Part shown: positions 43,011 through 54,215 of the stretch, one piece after another | Numbering within the stretch: position 1 is the stretch's first letter | How the letters are laid out: every line of letters starts with the position of its first letter | NCBI GenBank assembly: GCA_012295275.1 | Contig: CM022670.1 | Coordinates: 20,728,198-20,792,197 of the forward strand | DNA from: Chrysomallon squamiferum | Taxonomy: Eukaryota; Mollusca; Gastropoda; Neomphalida; Peltospiridae | Direction of reading: 5' to 3' | DNA: 64,000 bases | Position numbers and translations under genes: made by a program | The notes under the pieces: model-generated | What the model was told of the DNA's origin: nothing | Seen by the model: only the letters and a program-made list of their open reading frames with translations | Database searches by the model: none

Positions 43011-44086
43011 CTATTTAATAATATTAGCATTGCCATAATAAATATATCTGAATATTTCACCGACAGTATTGTTGATTCTCTTTGATATTTTCTGGATCAT
43101 ATTTTTCTGATCTCAGTTTCGACCACAAGTGTACAACGTAATTCTTTTTCTTCCAGTCGTAAATTTTCCCAGTACCATAGAGCACATTCAGACCTTCCTC
43201 ACTCCAGTTAGGTCGACACAGGGAGGTTTCTTCAGTGTGTAATTAAGTTTTTGTGTCGAAGGGCTATTTTCGCAGGCACTAATATGGCATGTTCAGCCCA
43301 ATTTGTATCATCAAAAGTCTTGTACTTCGAATGCCACAGTTTCATGAATTCTGCCCAAGGTGTGGCTATGATTGTACTGCTACCTAGTCCATAAGATGTT
43401 TCGTATCCCATTACTGTCTCGTATTTGAGCAAAGGATCCAGAGGATTCACAACAAAAGAATCCAAATCAAAATACATTCCTCCAAATTCCAAGATGGCCT
43501 CAATTCTAATAACATCTGATTTATGTTCTAACACATTCACTGGTCTTCCGTATATTTCTTTTGGAATTTCTCTCTGAATGAGATATAGGTTTTTAACCTT
43601 TAGCAGTAGTTCATCAAAATATTTTCCTTCAGGAAAACTATCAATCCACAAAAAAATTCGTTTGGGTTTAATAAATCTTTGTGCAGCTAAAATGGCTACC
43701 AAAGCCTTAAACTGAAACATTTTTTTCTTCGGTCCAAGATGAGACAACCAAATGAAATGAACCAAACTAGGAACAACGGTTTTCTCGTGGGTTATATTTC
43801 TAGAATAATTCACTGATGAAGTTAACATGCGTTTAAACGTGTCATTCCTGTGGTAAATGTAATACGTTTTCGATTCGTTTTTTTTACATATGTTTTGTTC
43901 CATGCACCACTGAGAGATAGGTTTAGCAGGTACACTTTTATCTTGCTGCGATTTGGTAACATTAACATTTAAGGGTTGAAACATAATTTCCTTTATTACT
44001 TTGTTGTCCTTAAAATGCCACGATGAAAACAGAATCAGCATGAAAATGGAGGTGACTAGAATAGTCAAGAAAACAGTTTTCTTCAT
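43011..44086 (-). pseudogene. Frameshifted paralogue of GT1 (GT2)
   Basis: Very similar to GT1 from the membrane segment through the DXD region. It starts at ATG 44086 (MKKTVFLTILVTSIF); the few codons before it have no ATG. The frame breaks in NLI: GT2 has two extra bases (acacac instead of cacac after cttaatt), so the open frame stops at 43232. Beyond the break the homologous reading frame stays recognisable down to a TAG at 43011-43013 (WSEEGLNVLYGTGK, YIYYGNAN). The break removes about 75 C-terminal residues. It could be a sequence error; otherwise this is a recent pseudogene or truncated enzyme. Confidence 0.75.
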
Positions 44087-44159
44087 TTTCTGCTGCAAGT
44101 TTAATACCTAGAAAAAGATTCTTTTGAAATATTAATTTTGTTTAGACAAATTCGGCTGC

Positions 44160-44570
44160 AAAATAAGATTATTAATATCTGGAATCCATACAGCTACGAC
44201 ACATAACGATGATGATGATGGTAATATGATGATTATAATGATTAAAATCTATTTCCATGATATTCATTTAAAATTCAATATAATAATATTAATAACATCT
44301 ATAGTCTTGTTTCTGCTACTACAATTACCACTAGTACTAATACTACTATTACTACTACTCCTATTTCTATTAATGCTGTTACTGCTGTTACAGTTGTGAA
44401 GATAACGTTAATAATATAAATAATAATAATCGCACTGCTGCTGCTTCTTCTCCTATTACTATTAGTATTTTTACTACTGTTGCTACTACTATTATTGTTG
44501 CTACAGTAATTATTATTATTACTGCTATTAATATTATTATTACTACTACTATTACTACTATCAATATGCT
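44160..44570 (-). other. GT2 5' intron of trinucleotide arrays
   Basis: ACT/ATT/TAC/TGC degenerate arrays, the mirror of the GT1 intron at 29.94-30.4 kb. Confidence 0.5.
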
Positions 44571-44573
44571 TAC

Positions 44574-44609
44574 CTGTAAGCTCTTGAAATATGTCTGTAT
44601 TATGATTAC
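44574..44609 (-). other. Candidate 5' non-coding exon of GT2
   Basis: Read on the minus strand, ttttttgcag precedes GTAATCATAATACAGACATA and onward, ending at a gtaagc donor. It corresponds to the GT1 exon at 29898-29939. A further candidate exon lies just upstream, after tgttatcag at about 44666. Confidence 0.35.
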
Positions 44610-44738
44610 CTGCAAAAAAGTACGATATAACATTAACAGCAGAATATCCACAGGAATGTATGTTACCTGATAACAATTAGATGCAATTAACTTCTGAAAT
44701 AGAAAAGGCACAGTAGTGGAAGGCATTTGCAACATTCT

Positions 44739-45160
44739 ATTTTTTTTTTTTTTTTTTTTTTTTTAACTGTGAAATGAAATCGTTGCTTTAACAACATCCA
44801 TAAAAAATACATATTGTTAAGTAAGCTAGCACATACACAAACGGGTCGTCATTGATTCTAATATCGATTGCAGCAGGTAGAAAATCTCGCACAATGGCCA
44901 TTTATAAAATGATTTCACTAGCTGCAGCGGAAAACAACCCACTGAGAAAGACTGCAACTTTGATCTTTCAGGCTTTAGATTTACATTGATAACTGATCAA
45001 CTGCTTATTCTCAGCTTTCTGCAGTGGCTGCTGGAAGACATCCCACCCCCCCCGAAACACTTCTCCGCCCCCAAACAAACCCCGCCCAAAAAGATTACCC
45101 CTAGTTGTACAGTTCTAAACGGTTAAATACAGTTTAAAGCATATTTATTTTAGTTAATTA
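44739..45160. other. Spacer with T tract and C-rich block
   Basis: A T tract at about 44740-44764 and a locally C-rich stretch at 45038-45090, strongly unlike the surrounding AT-rich DNA. No gene seen. Confidence 0.5.
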
Positions 45161-45269
45161 ATGTCAAGGTCCCGTTAAGCGTAGGGTTTCGTTAACTATC
45201 AACTTAATGAAAATAATTTTAGAATACATTTGTTGTTGTATATATGGCAAAAAATCGTGTTCTAAAACC

Positions 45270-45450
45270 TCATAATGTGAAACGGTGGTCATATGTACAA
45301 TAATAGTTCCTAAATGCTGCTTGAAATTCAAACAGAATATCATTTGTTTCAACAAACCTATTTAATCTGTTACTTAACGCATTACTTAAATATTTTCCAA
45401 AACAATTAAGACATTTAATAGTTCTATGATTTTCACACTCATTAATATAA
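45270..45450 (-). mobile_element. Degenerate LINE reverse-transcriptase fragment
   Basis: The minus-strand translation contains ECENHRTIKCLNCFGKYLSN followed by a stretch rich in NRL, ETNDIL and FQAAFR...YDH. This follows the LINE reverse-transcriptase block YRPISLLNCFGK...LNNRL...NNIL...QAGFR...TDHIF. Key positions are altered and stops follow, so it is a dead scrap of a non-LTR retrotransposon. Clade not assignable. Confidence 0.6.
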
Positions 45451-45609
45451 AGACACATACATACATATATGTATATACACATATACACATTATCATACGT
45501 ATTTACACGCGAACACACATATAAGTAGCAGCAACATATCTGTGTAATATTTCTGTGTGCATTAAACAGAGAATAGTTGTTCCTAAACACATACAAATAT
45601 ACATGCATC

Positions 45610-48480
45610 TGATATGTTTGATATTAAAAAAATATTTCTAAATAATCTTTGAAAAGGTTTTAAATATATATTTTTAAATGTTTTGTATTGTTCAAGCAGT
45701 GTATTTTTTTTTTTTTTTTTTTTATTTTACAGTTTTTATATATAATTTTAAAATGTTTTATGTATCTGAATAAATGGTTGTCTTGATGACCGAAAGGTGA
45801 ACGGGTGTCTTAGTTCAAGTCTCGTCAGCGGCATCTGATGGGGTGTGTGAGGCCGAATAATAACTGTGTGCAGAGTTTAATGAGACGTACATAACCGAAA
45901 ATATTGAAATCCTAAAAATGTAATGCAAACATACATAAACTATACCTATATAATTCAACAATGTATTGTTGTTCGTATCAAATACAAAGCTTTCAAGGTA
46001 AGTATTAATAATTCCAGGGTTTAGCAATATGATACCATTAATTACAACAGTTTCGAGATATAGGGGGAGTGCACTGCGAACCAGCGCATTCTAAATATGA
46101 AAATCATGCATTTTAAAGGTCTGAGGCATCAGTTTTATAGAGAATCTCATATATAAAAGAAGATAACCACGCATGTTACAGGAAAAGTCTTATATTTTTA
46201 AAGAAGAGATCATATATGTTAATAAAGAAAGTGACGTGTTTTATTAAGGAAATCATTTTAAAGACCAGCCATGAATGTTATTGAAGAGAATCTCGAATTT
46301 TAAAGGATAAGTCACATATTCTAAAGAGAGTATACACAATATAAAAGAGGTCATACATTTTAAAAGCGAGACATGCATTTTAATGAAGTAAGTTACAACA
46401 TACAGTCACACGTTTTGAAGAATCCAACAACCATGAAGGCATCTAGTCAAAACAATATTATTGCAAATGCATTTGTTTCAACGAAGAAGAAAATAATATA
46501 AACTTTCTAGCTTTCACATATTTCAGTTCATCTTTTGGAAAATCATTACAGCTCGTCAGTCCATTATCCGAATAATGAAAAAAAAAAATCGAAAATCAAT
46601 ATTTTTAAAAACCTTATTTATCTTTTATATAATCATCTCCAGCTATGTTCAAGTACTTTTCTGTTACAAGAGTTATTCAGTTTGTTTCCTTACCGCACAA
46701 CCAGGAAGACAGTCTGTTTTGTATACTATTTATAGGATGCTTATCCTAAGGCATGAAAGATCTGCTGTACGCCACGTTTCAGAGATAAATGAAAGGCATA
46801 CAATTCATACCTTTTATATGCATTTTTCATCATTGTACGATTGCTAATTCATTATTAGTTTAGTGATTCAACAAACATGCTGTTGCTAACAGGAAGTCGG
46901 AAAACTGCTCCATGGTAACCTTGATATCGATTAGTGAACAATAACAGAACATACTTCCTTAAACATCGGCAGACGGCTAATAATATCTTGGAATCAGTTT
47001 TATATTTATTTATTTATTTATTTATTTATTATTTTTATGATATTTTTCAATATTTAACTTACGGTCACATTATTTAAAGTACATAAATATTGTTAATAAT
47101 ATATACCGATTACTTTTGTAAATCGAAACATCGAACAATCTAAATATCGACGTATTAAGAGAAATCATCATTACGAATAAAAAATAATACGATATCCTGG
47201 ATATCTTACCTAATCAGTATCTCTCTACATTTTCTAATGACAGAGCTCACTCGGAAATCAGTCATCGTCTTAGTATTCGTTAATAGCTTATACTTAAACT
47301 TTGCAGTTGTTTCTATTAGTTTATTTGTTTCTTGGAGTTTATTTGGGGGGTTTTGTTTGTTTGTTTGTTTTGTTTTTCTCAGCTGGCTTTTTTTTTTATA
47401 TATATCTTTGTATCGGATTGGTCAAGCACTCAGTGTTTTATCTCGTGTACAGGTTTTATCAGGAGAAGCCTTTCTGAATGTTCGAATTATTTCTAGAGAA
47501 TTGTAGGCGTCAGCTGGAAGTTGATCCATACTGGACCTGGTACAGATTTTCTTTTCTATCACTGGAAGTGCCTTGCTCTAGGTTGGTCCACGCTTTGGTG
47601 GATTTTGGGTGGTTATTGAGTTGAATGTCATCGAACAACTACTACCAGCAAAGCATTTTTGAGTTTATGGTGTGCACAGTTAAAAGAACAAACAATAAGT
47701 AGCCAAACCCGTCTTATTCAACAATCAAAGACCACTGTGTATAATTTCTATCGACCTATAAATGAATGCAATGCCATAATTATAAATAAATCATGTTTCA
47801 GGCAAAATTTCACTTTTAGGGTAAATAATCGTTTCGTGTGTTTTACTTCGTCTGTCAAACTTGGCAATGATGATAATGGCTTTATTCTCATAAACTGTAG
47901 GATTACAGTACAGAGAAGAATGTATTACAGCTATATAATAACAAAATTAAAATGCACATGCATGGAAGTTTAACGTGGAGGACATACTCTCTCACATATA
48001 GTTCTTATTAACAAACATAGCTTTTTTTAATACAAATATATTTTATCTGTTAAACTAATTATTATATGAAATTATATTTGGATGTCTCACATATTTATCT
48101 TCTATACCTTTTCTTGCATTTAATAACATAGGATCATTACATTCAGATATATAATGATATTCATCTTCAATTTTGTAAGTAAACAGATATGACACTTTCT
48201 GTTTTCTTTTAGAATATTAGACCATCGTCCAGTTTCAATAGGAAGTTTAGCCGTCGAGGTTCTAAAATTACATATGACATAAGCATTATTTTGAGACAGC
48301 AAAGTAAGATAGTTTTCTAATATCAATTCATTTTTAAAATGTTTATAATTAATACTCTTTAGAGACTTTTCAATTTGATTTTTTATATTTTGGATATTCT
48401 GGGAGCACTTCTAACGCGTAGTCTATTAAAGTATCAATGCTCTAAAGAATGTGTTTACGTCCGTCGCACACTTTATCCGT
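45610..48480. other. Spacer B, no supported gene
   Basis: AT-rich with a TTTA run near 47000. Parts at 46.90-47.16 kb and around 48.43-48.49 kb have inverted counterparts at 62.79-63.0 kb and 62.0-62.04 kb. An open frame at 47659-47973 shows no recognisable domain. Confidence 0.5.
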
Positions 48481-48488
48481 GAGTTTGA

Positions 48489-48757
48489 AATATTGATTCC
48501 GTAACAAGACCATTCCCGATTGTTAAACTGATCTATGAATTGTCAATCGTAACAGCTGTATCTTCGAACAACAATCAGATTGAAATATTTACTACATAAC
48601 AAGACCCTTCCCGATAGTTGATTTGCTCTATTAATTGTCAGTCGTAACAGCTGTATCTTCGAACAACGATCAGATTGAAATATTTACTGCGTAAAAAGAC
48701 ATCTCCCGAGCGTTGAACTGCTCTATTAATTGTCAGTCGTAACAGCTGTATCTTACA
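48489..48757 (+). repeat. Three-copy 95-bp tandem repeat
   Basis: cgtaacagctgtatctt recurs at 48548, 48643 and 48738, each preceded by a related (c/g)attgtca(a/g)t stretch and a conserved aaaagac/caagacc block. The copies differ by scattered substitutions. Confidence 0.85.
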
Positions 48758-48869
48758 ATGTAACTTCTTTCTAACCTGACATTTTTGCTGAGTAAATAAT
48801 AAGGTTTTTCTTTTTCTAAAACTATATACAAATCAGCTGAAAGCAGGATCACAGTTTACTTTTAATGGT

Positions 48870-49592
48870 TGTAGTAAAAAAAAATGGCACCGGAAAAAAA
48901 TGGCACTGGATATAATGGCACCAGAAAAAATGGCCTCCGCAAAAAAAAAGGTACCCGAAAGAAATAGCACTGTGCAGATTTGGAAAAAAATGTACCTTTT
49001 TTTTTTTTATAGCTGCTTTAAAAGAAACTTAAATGTATTAAACGTTTGAAAATACTGTTTATTCATGCAATATACATACATGTATATTAATATATACCAT
49101 ACTGTGTTGTATAATATATACTGTGTTGCTGAACAAAGTACAGTATTATATCAGGGTTTAATACTGTACACACACACACACACACACACATACACATACA
49201 TATATACACACATACTTACATACATTTGCACACACATACATAAATACATACATACATATATGTATAATATACACATATACACACATAAACAAATACACCC
49301 ATGTATGCTTTCATGCGTACTTTTATATATACATGAGTACTTTTATATAATCATACACGTTCATACAGGTGTAACTAATGTACATACGCATATCACAGTT
49401 AAAATATGCTCCAGAATGATATCATTCAGTCAGTTCAAACATAGCATAAGATATATGTATATGTGTGCATTTGTATTTATATATATATATATATATATAT
49501 ATACGTGTATATGTGTGTATGTGTGTGTGTGTGTGTATATATGTATGTATGTGTGTGCAAATATATGTATGTGTAAATATATATATGTGTGT

Positions 49593-49623
<31 letters not shown>

Positions 49624-49856
49624 TTGTATATGTGGATATATGTATGTGTATACGTGTAATATTAAACTCTGATATAATACTGTACTTTGTTAAGCAAAAT
49701 CAAATGGCTGAGTGATGCTATATATTAATATACATCTATGTTACAATATTGCATGAATAAACTGTATTTTCAAAGAAATCAGCCATATCTTGCTAGTGCC
49801 ATTTTTTCCGGTGCCACTTCTTCCAGTGCCATTGTTTCCGTTGGCCACTTTTAATA
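48870..49856. mobile_element. Foldback / long-palindrome element of about 1 kb
   Basis: The arms are inverted complements. The left end carries tandem variants of atggcaccggaaaaa from about 48882 and the right end their complement (ttccggtgccac, ccagtgccattg) at 49797-49850. Further in, tgtttattcatgcaatat (49058) pairs with its complement at 49745-49765, and caaagtacagtattatatca (49135) with its complement at about 49667-49686. The centre is CA-rich on the left and TG-rich on the right, so the whole unit can fold into one hairpin. No protein of its own. Confidence 0.8.
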
Positions 49857-49991
49857 GCATAGATAAATGGTCTTATACAAATTTTATACTAGCAATTTTT
49901 TTATTTGATTGTTTTGTGGACGTAACGATCAGCATTCGTGACAAATGAAATAATACGTGTCTGTATGTATGAAAGTACAAATCATTTGAAC

Positions 49992-50002
49992 GCCGCCATT
50001 TT
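49992..50002 (-). promoter_or_regulatory. YY1-type site
   Basis: On the minus strand the bases read AAAATGGCGGC, matching the YY1 consensus AANATGGCGGC, which is often near transcription starts. It lies 50-60 bp before a possible exon end (ttttaag|gtaagt at about 50070). The related copy near 61412 has lost the T of ATGG. Confidence 0.3.
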
Positions 50003-50195
50003 ATCTTTTCACGCGCCATAGTACAACCAACACTTTTTAGGCCGTGATTTATCGATAATCAGTTTTAAGGTAAGTAAGATTGTGAAATTAATATTTTACG
50101 TTTTGGGGGATGATCTGACATGGAATTATTAATATTCGTATTATTACAATTGTTATCATTATTTCATTCTGTTTTCTTTCTCTTTAGACATAATG

Positions 50196-50302
50196 ATAAG
50201 CACATTAAACAAAAAAAAATTAAAAAGCCACAATTTAATGACACTGATGAGATAACTGAGGTTGAATATATTGTTGTCAAGGTTTCTACGAAATCGCATT
50301 AA
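50196..50302 (+). pseudogene. Degenerate chromodomain-like (HP1/CBX-type) exon fragment
   Basis: After a strong acceptor (ttctttctctttag) an open frame reads a lysine-rich lead (KQKKIKKP) then acidic TDEITEVEYIVVKVSTKSH and a stop. This resembles the HP1/CBX chromodomain start (acidic run, EYVVEKV). The adjoining 121-bp repeat has, in another frame, SLVVKKVSERSDQRVVFVLN followed by EDNT, which recalls the next chromodomain strand and its EDNTW motif. Stops and frame changes make it non-functional. The assignment is an inference from short motifs. Confidence 0.3.
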
Positions 50303-50303
50303 A

Positions 50304-50545
50304 CTGCTCAGGATGATCTCATTTTAGATGACAAATATGAGTCTTGTCGTTAAGAAAGTTTCGGAGCGGAGTGATCAAAGGGTGGTGTTTGTTCTGAATG
50401 AGGATAACACACTTCGTTTACTTACTGCTCAGGATGATCTCATTTTAGATGACAAATATGAGTCTTGTCGTTAAGAAAGTTTCGGAGCGGAGTGATCAAA
50501 GGGTGGTGTTTGTTCTGAATGAGGATAACACACTTCGTTTACTTG
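50304..50545 (+). repeat. Two-copy 121-bp tandem repeat
   Basis: ctgctcaggatgatctcatt through cacacttcgtttactt occurs at 50304 and 50425, virtually identical. It contains the chromodomain-like segment described for 50196-50302. Confidence 0.95.
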
Positions 50546-50929
50546 GGAGGATATTTTTGCATTTTTGTTCTTCATCCAGCATCATAAACCAGCAGGAGGT
50601 CTGGTGTATTAACTAACCCATTATGCTGTATGAAGTGACACACCTAGCGAGGTTAACTTAACCTTGTTCTATTTATAGTGAACATCGCCAAAGAGTATCA
50701 CTTAGAAGTTTTGTGATATGAATGTAAACGGATTAGAAGCTGAAGATAAGATTTAAGAAGTGTTTTTTGAGAAGGTATTTCTGAACACCTGTTTGTTGCT
50801 CTTGTTCTTGCTCCTATTGCTGTTGTTGCTGCTGCTATTGATTTTGTTGTTGTTGTTAATTATTTTAATAATTTTTGTTATCACCAGCAGTACTTGTCTA
50901 TTGTAATGTTTTCAATTTACAATTATTAC

Positions 50930-50990
<61 letters not shown>

Positions 50991-51654
50991 CTGTTTTTGT
51001 TGTCGTTGCTTTTGTTAATTATTTTATTTATTTCGTTAACACCAGTAATACATGTCTATTATAGTGTTTATATAATTATTCTTGTATCTAACAGCCGTAA
51101 CCAACTTGTGGTTCTATTCGAAGTACATACTAAATTCAAAATTACAAAAAATCAACTGTTTAAACGAAACATTACTCGCTATAAAATCACTGATAAAAGG
51201 GCATTCCATGTCAAATCAACTCGCCAAAAAATAAGATTTTAACCTCACCATCTTCGATAATGCTGAAATTTGCTATATATGTGGAGCTGGCCTAATAAGC
51301 CCCAAATCTCAGTTATTAGTTAAATCGGAGCTGTAGTTTTGGCTTTAAACCCATTCGGTTGATTTAACATGGAATGACCCTTTAAAAAACAAAAAAATAA
51401 TAATACCCCCCCCCAAAAAAAAAAAAACCCCATTCATATATATTTAATGGCATGTTCTGTATAATATATCTTTCAACTGAGATATGAAAATAAATAAATA
51501 ACCAGGATTGTTGTTAATAAACTCGGCTTTGAACAGACTGGCATGTGAGGGTAAATTCACTCAAATAAACGGCATCCTTTGCAATGAAAAAAGCTTGGGA
51601 ATCACTCACATCGTCACCAGTAATATATATATCGTAGCAGCTGTGATATATTAT

Positions 51655-51700
<46 letters not shown>

Positions 51701-52330
51701 TTTAGTATTAGTATTAGTATAGTATGTAACTTGTTACCATTAGTAATAAGTCTATAGTAGTATTTGTGATCTATTATTAATAGCAATATTAGAATTAGTA
51801 GTATTGTATATACCTTGTCATAACCATTAATATGATTACAGCAGCATTTGTATATTATTACTGAATATAATTGTCATCACCAGTAATGTGTCTATTGTAA
51901 TGTGATCGTAAGAAGTAGTAGTGATACTAGTAGTGGCTGTAGTAATACTTCAACTGTTGAAATTATAATACGATTATTACTTTTATCTTGTCATCATTAA
52001 TAATGTCTACAGCAGTATTTTTAATATATCATTATTATTATTATTGTTGTTGTTGTTGTTGTTGTTGTACACAAATTGTTACCGCCAGAAATATATCTAT
52101 CGTAGTACCTGAAATATATTACTACTGTCATCACAAAAACTAAGTCTACTGTTGCATTATGATATTAAAATATATTTATATATTTGTGTATGTGTGTGTG
52201 AGGGAATATATAAATAAACACACAAATACACTCAAACACACACACAATCACCTGTTATCACAAGCGTTTTATAAAAGCGAATATTCTAGTATTCAGTCGT
52301 TGTATTTCTTTCTAAAAATGCTCAAAATGA
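50546..52330. other. AT-rich spacer with microsatellites
   Basis: (TTA)n at 50933-50988, (TAG)n at 51653-51700, (GTT)n near 52045-52067, and a MITE at 51196-51383. No gene supported. Confidence 0.5.
51196..51383. mobile_element. Short MITE with about 25-bp terminal inverted repeats
   Basis: The left end aaagggcattccatgtcaaa is the near-complement of the right end (read inward, aaagggtcattccatgttaa, each followed by atcaac). Total length is 188 bp with no coding capacity. A clean target duplication is hard to define because both flanks are A-rich; TA is possible. Superfamily not assigned. Confidence 0.7.
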
Positions 52331-54019
52331 TACATTATAAACTGACATATAGACATGCAAATAATTAGACAAATAGATGTAACATAAAGGAGAAAATCTC
52401 GTATATAACTAAACAAAAAGTATCTAGGTGGGTATCCATGTCAATATAAACAAGCATCTAGAGATAGGTGACTATTTAAGAGTTGGTGAGACATTATGTA
52501 TTATCATTATCATTTGGAAAACATACACGCACATACCTATACATACATGTATACATGCACACAGTAATAAAAAAATATATTAGAGACAAATATAATATAA
52601 TATAATATAATATAATATAATATAATATAATATAATACAATATAACATAATAACAGATAGAAAGAAATATAATTTCACATTTTATCAAGATACTTGGTTT
52701 TCTCGTTAGAATTTTCTAAAAGGTTTTCTTCTCTGCCGATAACTGTTACAGAAATTAATGACGAAAATAAAATGTACTAAGTTAGTTTAATACCATTTAA
52801 CGAATTAATTTTCTGAAACAAATATTAAAACTATTCATTGTTTTTTTCTAAATATTTTGGATATTTCAGCATTTAGAACTGGTCACTGATTTGGTTTCAT
52901 TTACTTCCCATAAGACGTATTCGATTTGAGGACTTATTTGGAATACAAATTCGACTGGAACTAATCATTAACGTAACGAATAGACAGATAAATAAGCCGT
53001 TATTAAAAGTATATTAGCAAACGAGAAGAGAAGACAGTTCTAACTAATGAGAGTTTTACATTGTCAAAAACAATTACTTATTTACCTCACCTGTACAGTG
53101 TTGAGCCTTCGTGCTAAATACTAAAAAGTATATAGCAAATCGTGCGTCTCACTTAAAGTTCCTCTACTCTTCGTCAGTTTGCTGAGCAGTGACGGTGAAG
53201 AAAACTGTTTCATAAATAAACAAATATTTAAAGGGTCTTTACGGTGTGAATGTTACATTTAATGCATAGTCGCATTTGTAACCTCCGTTCTTAATCTGGT
53301 CCTGGGAATCATATGTAATTATATCAATAAAACTCTAAAGTTTTAAACAAATAACCACGACCATCCAGACACCAGTTTCATCACCAATAATAACAACAAC
53401 AAATTAATAAATAAATAATAATAATAATAATAATAAATATTAATTCATTTACACGACATCTCAAACTCGTATAATTCAGACCAGTAAAAGAAAATGGACT
53501 GAAATTGTTTTTCTTTTTACAAATATTACACAGACTGCATGCTCTAAATTTTCTTAATTAAAAGAATAAAGTTATCAAGTCTCAGTCTTTTTTTTTTTTT
53601 TTTTTTTACAGACAATTTATCCGGCTTTTAGAAAACTGTCTTTAGACATGTATTCATTTATATCTATTTAATACAGTTTATTTTATTTTTTTTTTTTTTT
53701 TTTTTTTCGTTGTTTGTTTTACATATTAAGTATATTTTAAGTCTTAGTCCAAAAACCAGAAAATTCAGATATCAGGGTCACCTCCGTTTCTAAGCTTTAA
53801 TGATTTAGAACCTACATTATAATGATCGTTTTCAACGTGAACGGCTGGATCACGTGCGCATCACGTACTTATAGGACACGACCTATCCCACTTAAATGTT
53901 AGAGGAGGTAACAGAAACATGATCAAATACACGTATGTCATCCGGTTTCTCTCTGCACTGCGTAGTTCAGAGCAAGGAGCAAAGTCCCATTTCTATTGAT
54001 AGTTAAATCTTAAGCAAAA

Positions 54020-54215
54020 TTAGTACACATTTAACTTTAATCATAACATCTCAACAAGAATTAAAATTATTGTTTACAAAGGTTCAATCCCTCTGTTAAG
54101 GTATTAATTCACACTTATCTAGATAAATGACTGTGTGTATTATCTCCATTTACATATTCATGTAACCAAATGTGTCTTGCCTAGCCAAATGATTGGGTAA
54201 TATCTCTGTTATATA
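54020..54215. repeat. Local direct copy of 56305-56495
   Basis: acatttaactttaatcataa through gcctagccaaatgattg matches 56305-56480 almost exactly, in the same orientation about 2.28 kb away. It is younger than the A/A' duplication, since identity is much higher than between A and A'. Confidence 0.85.

Noticed and set aside
47659-47973. 104-codon plus-strand frame in spacer B
   Set aside because: Starts at GTG or TTG type codon, no domain, not maintained in the inverted copy B' as far as can be seen.
49065-49715. 216-codon open frame
   Set aside because: Encoded by CA/TG/TA repeats in the centre of the foldback element; composition only (Tyr, Ile, His, Cys, Val).
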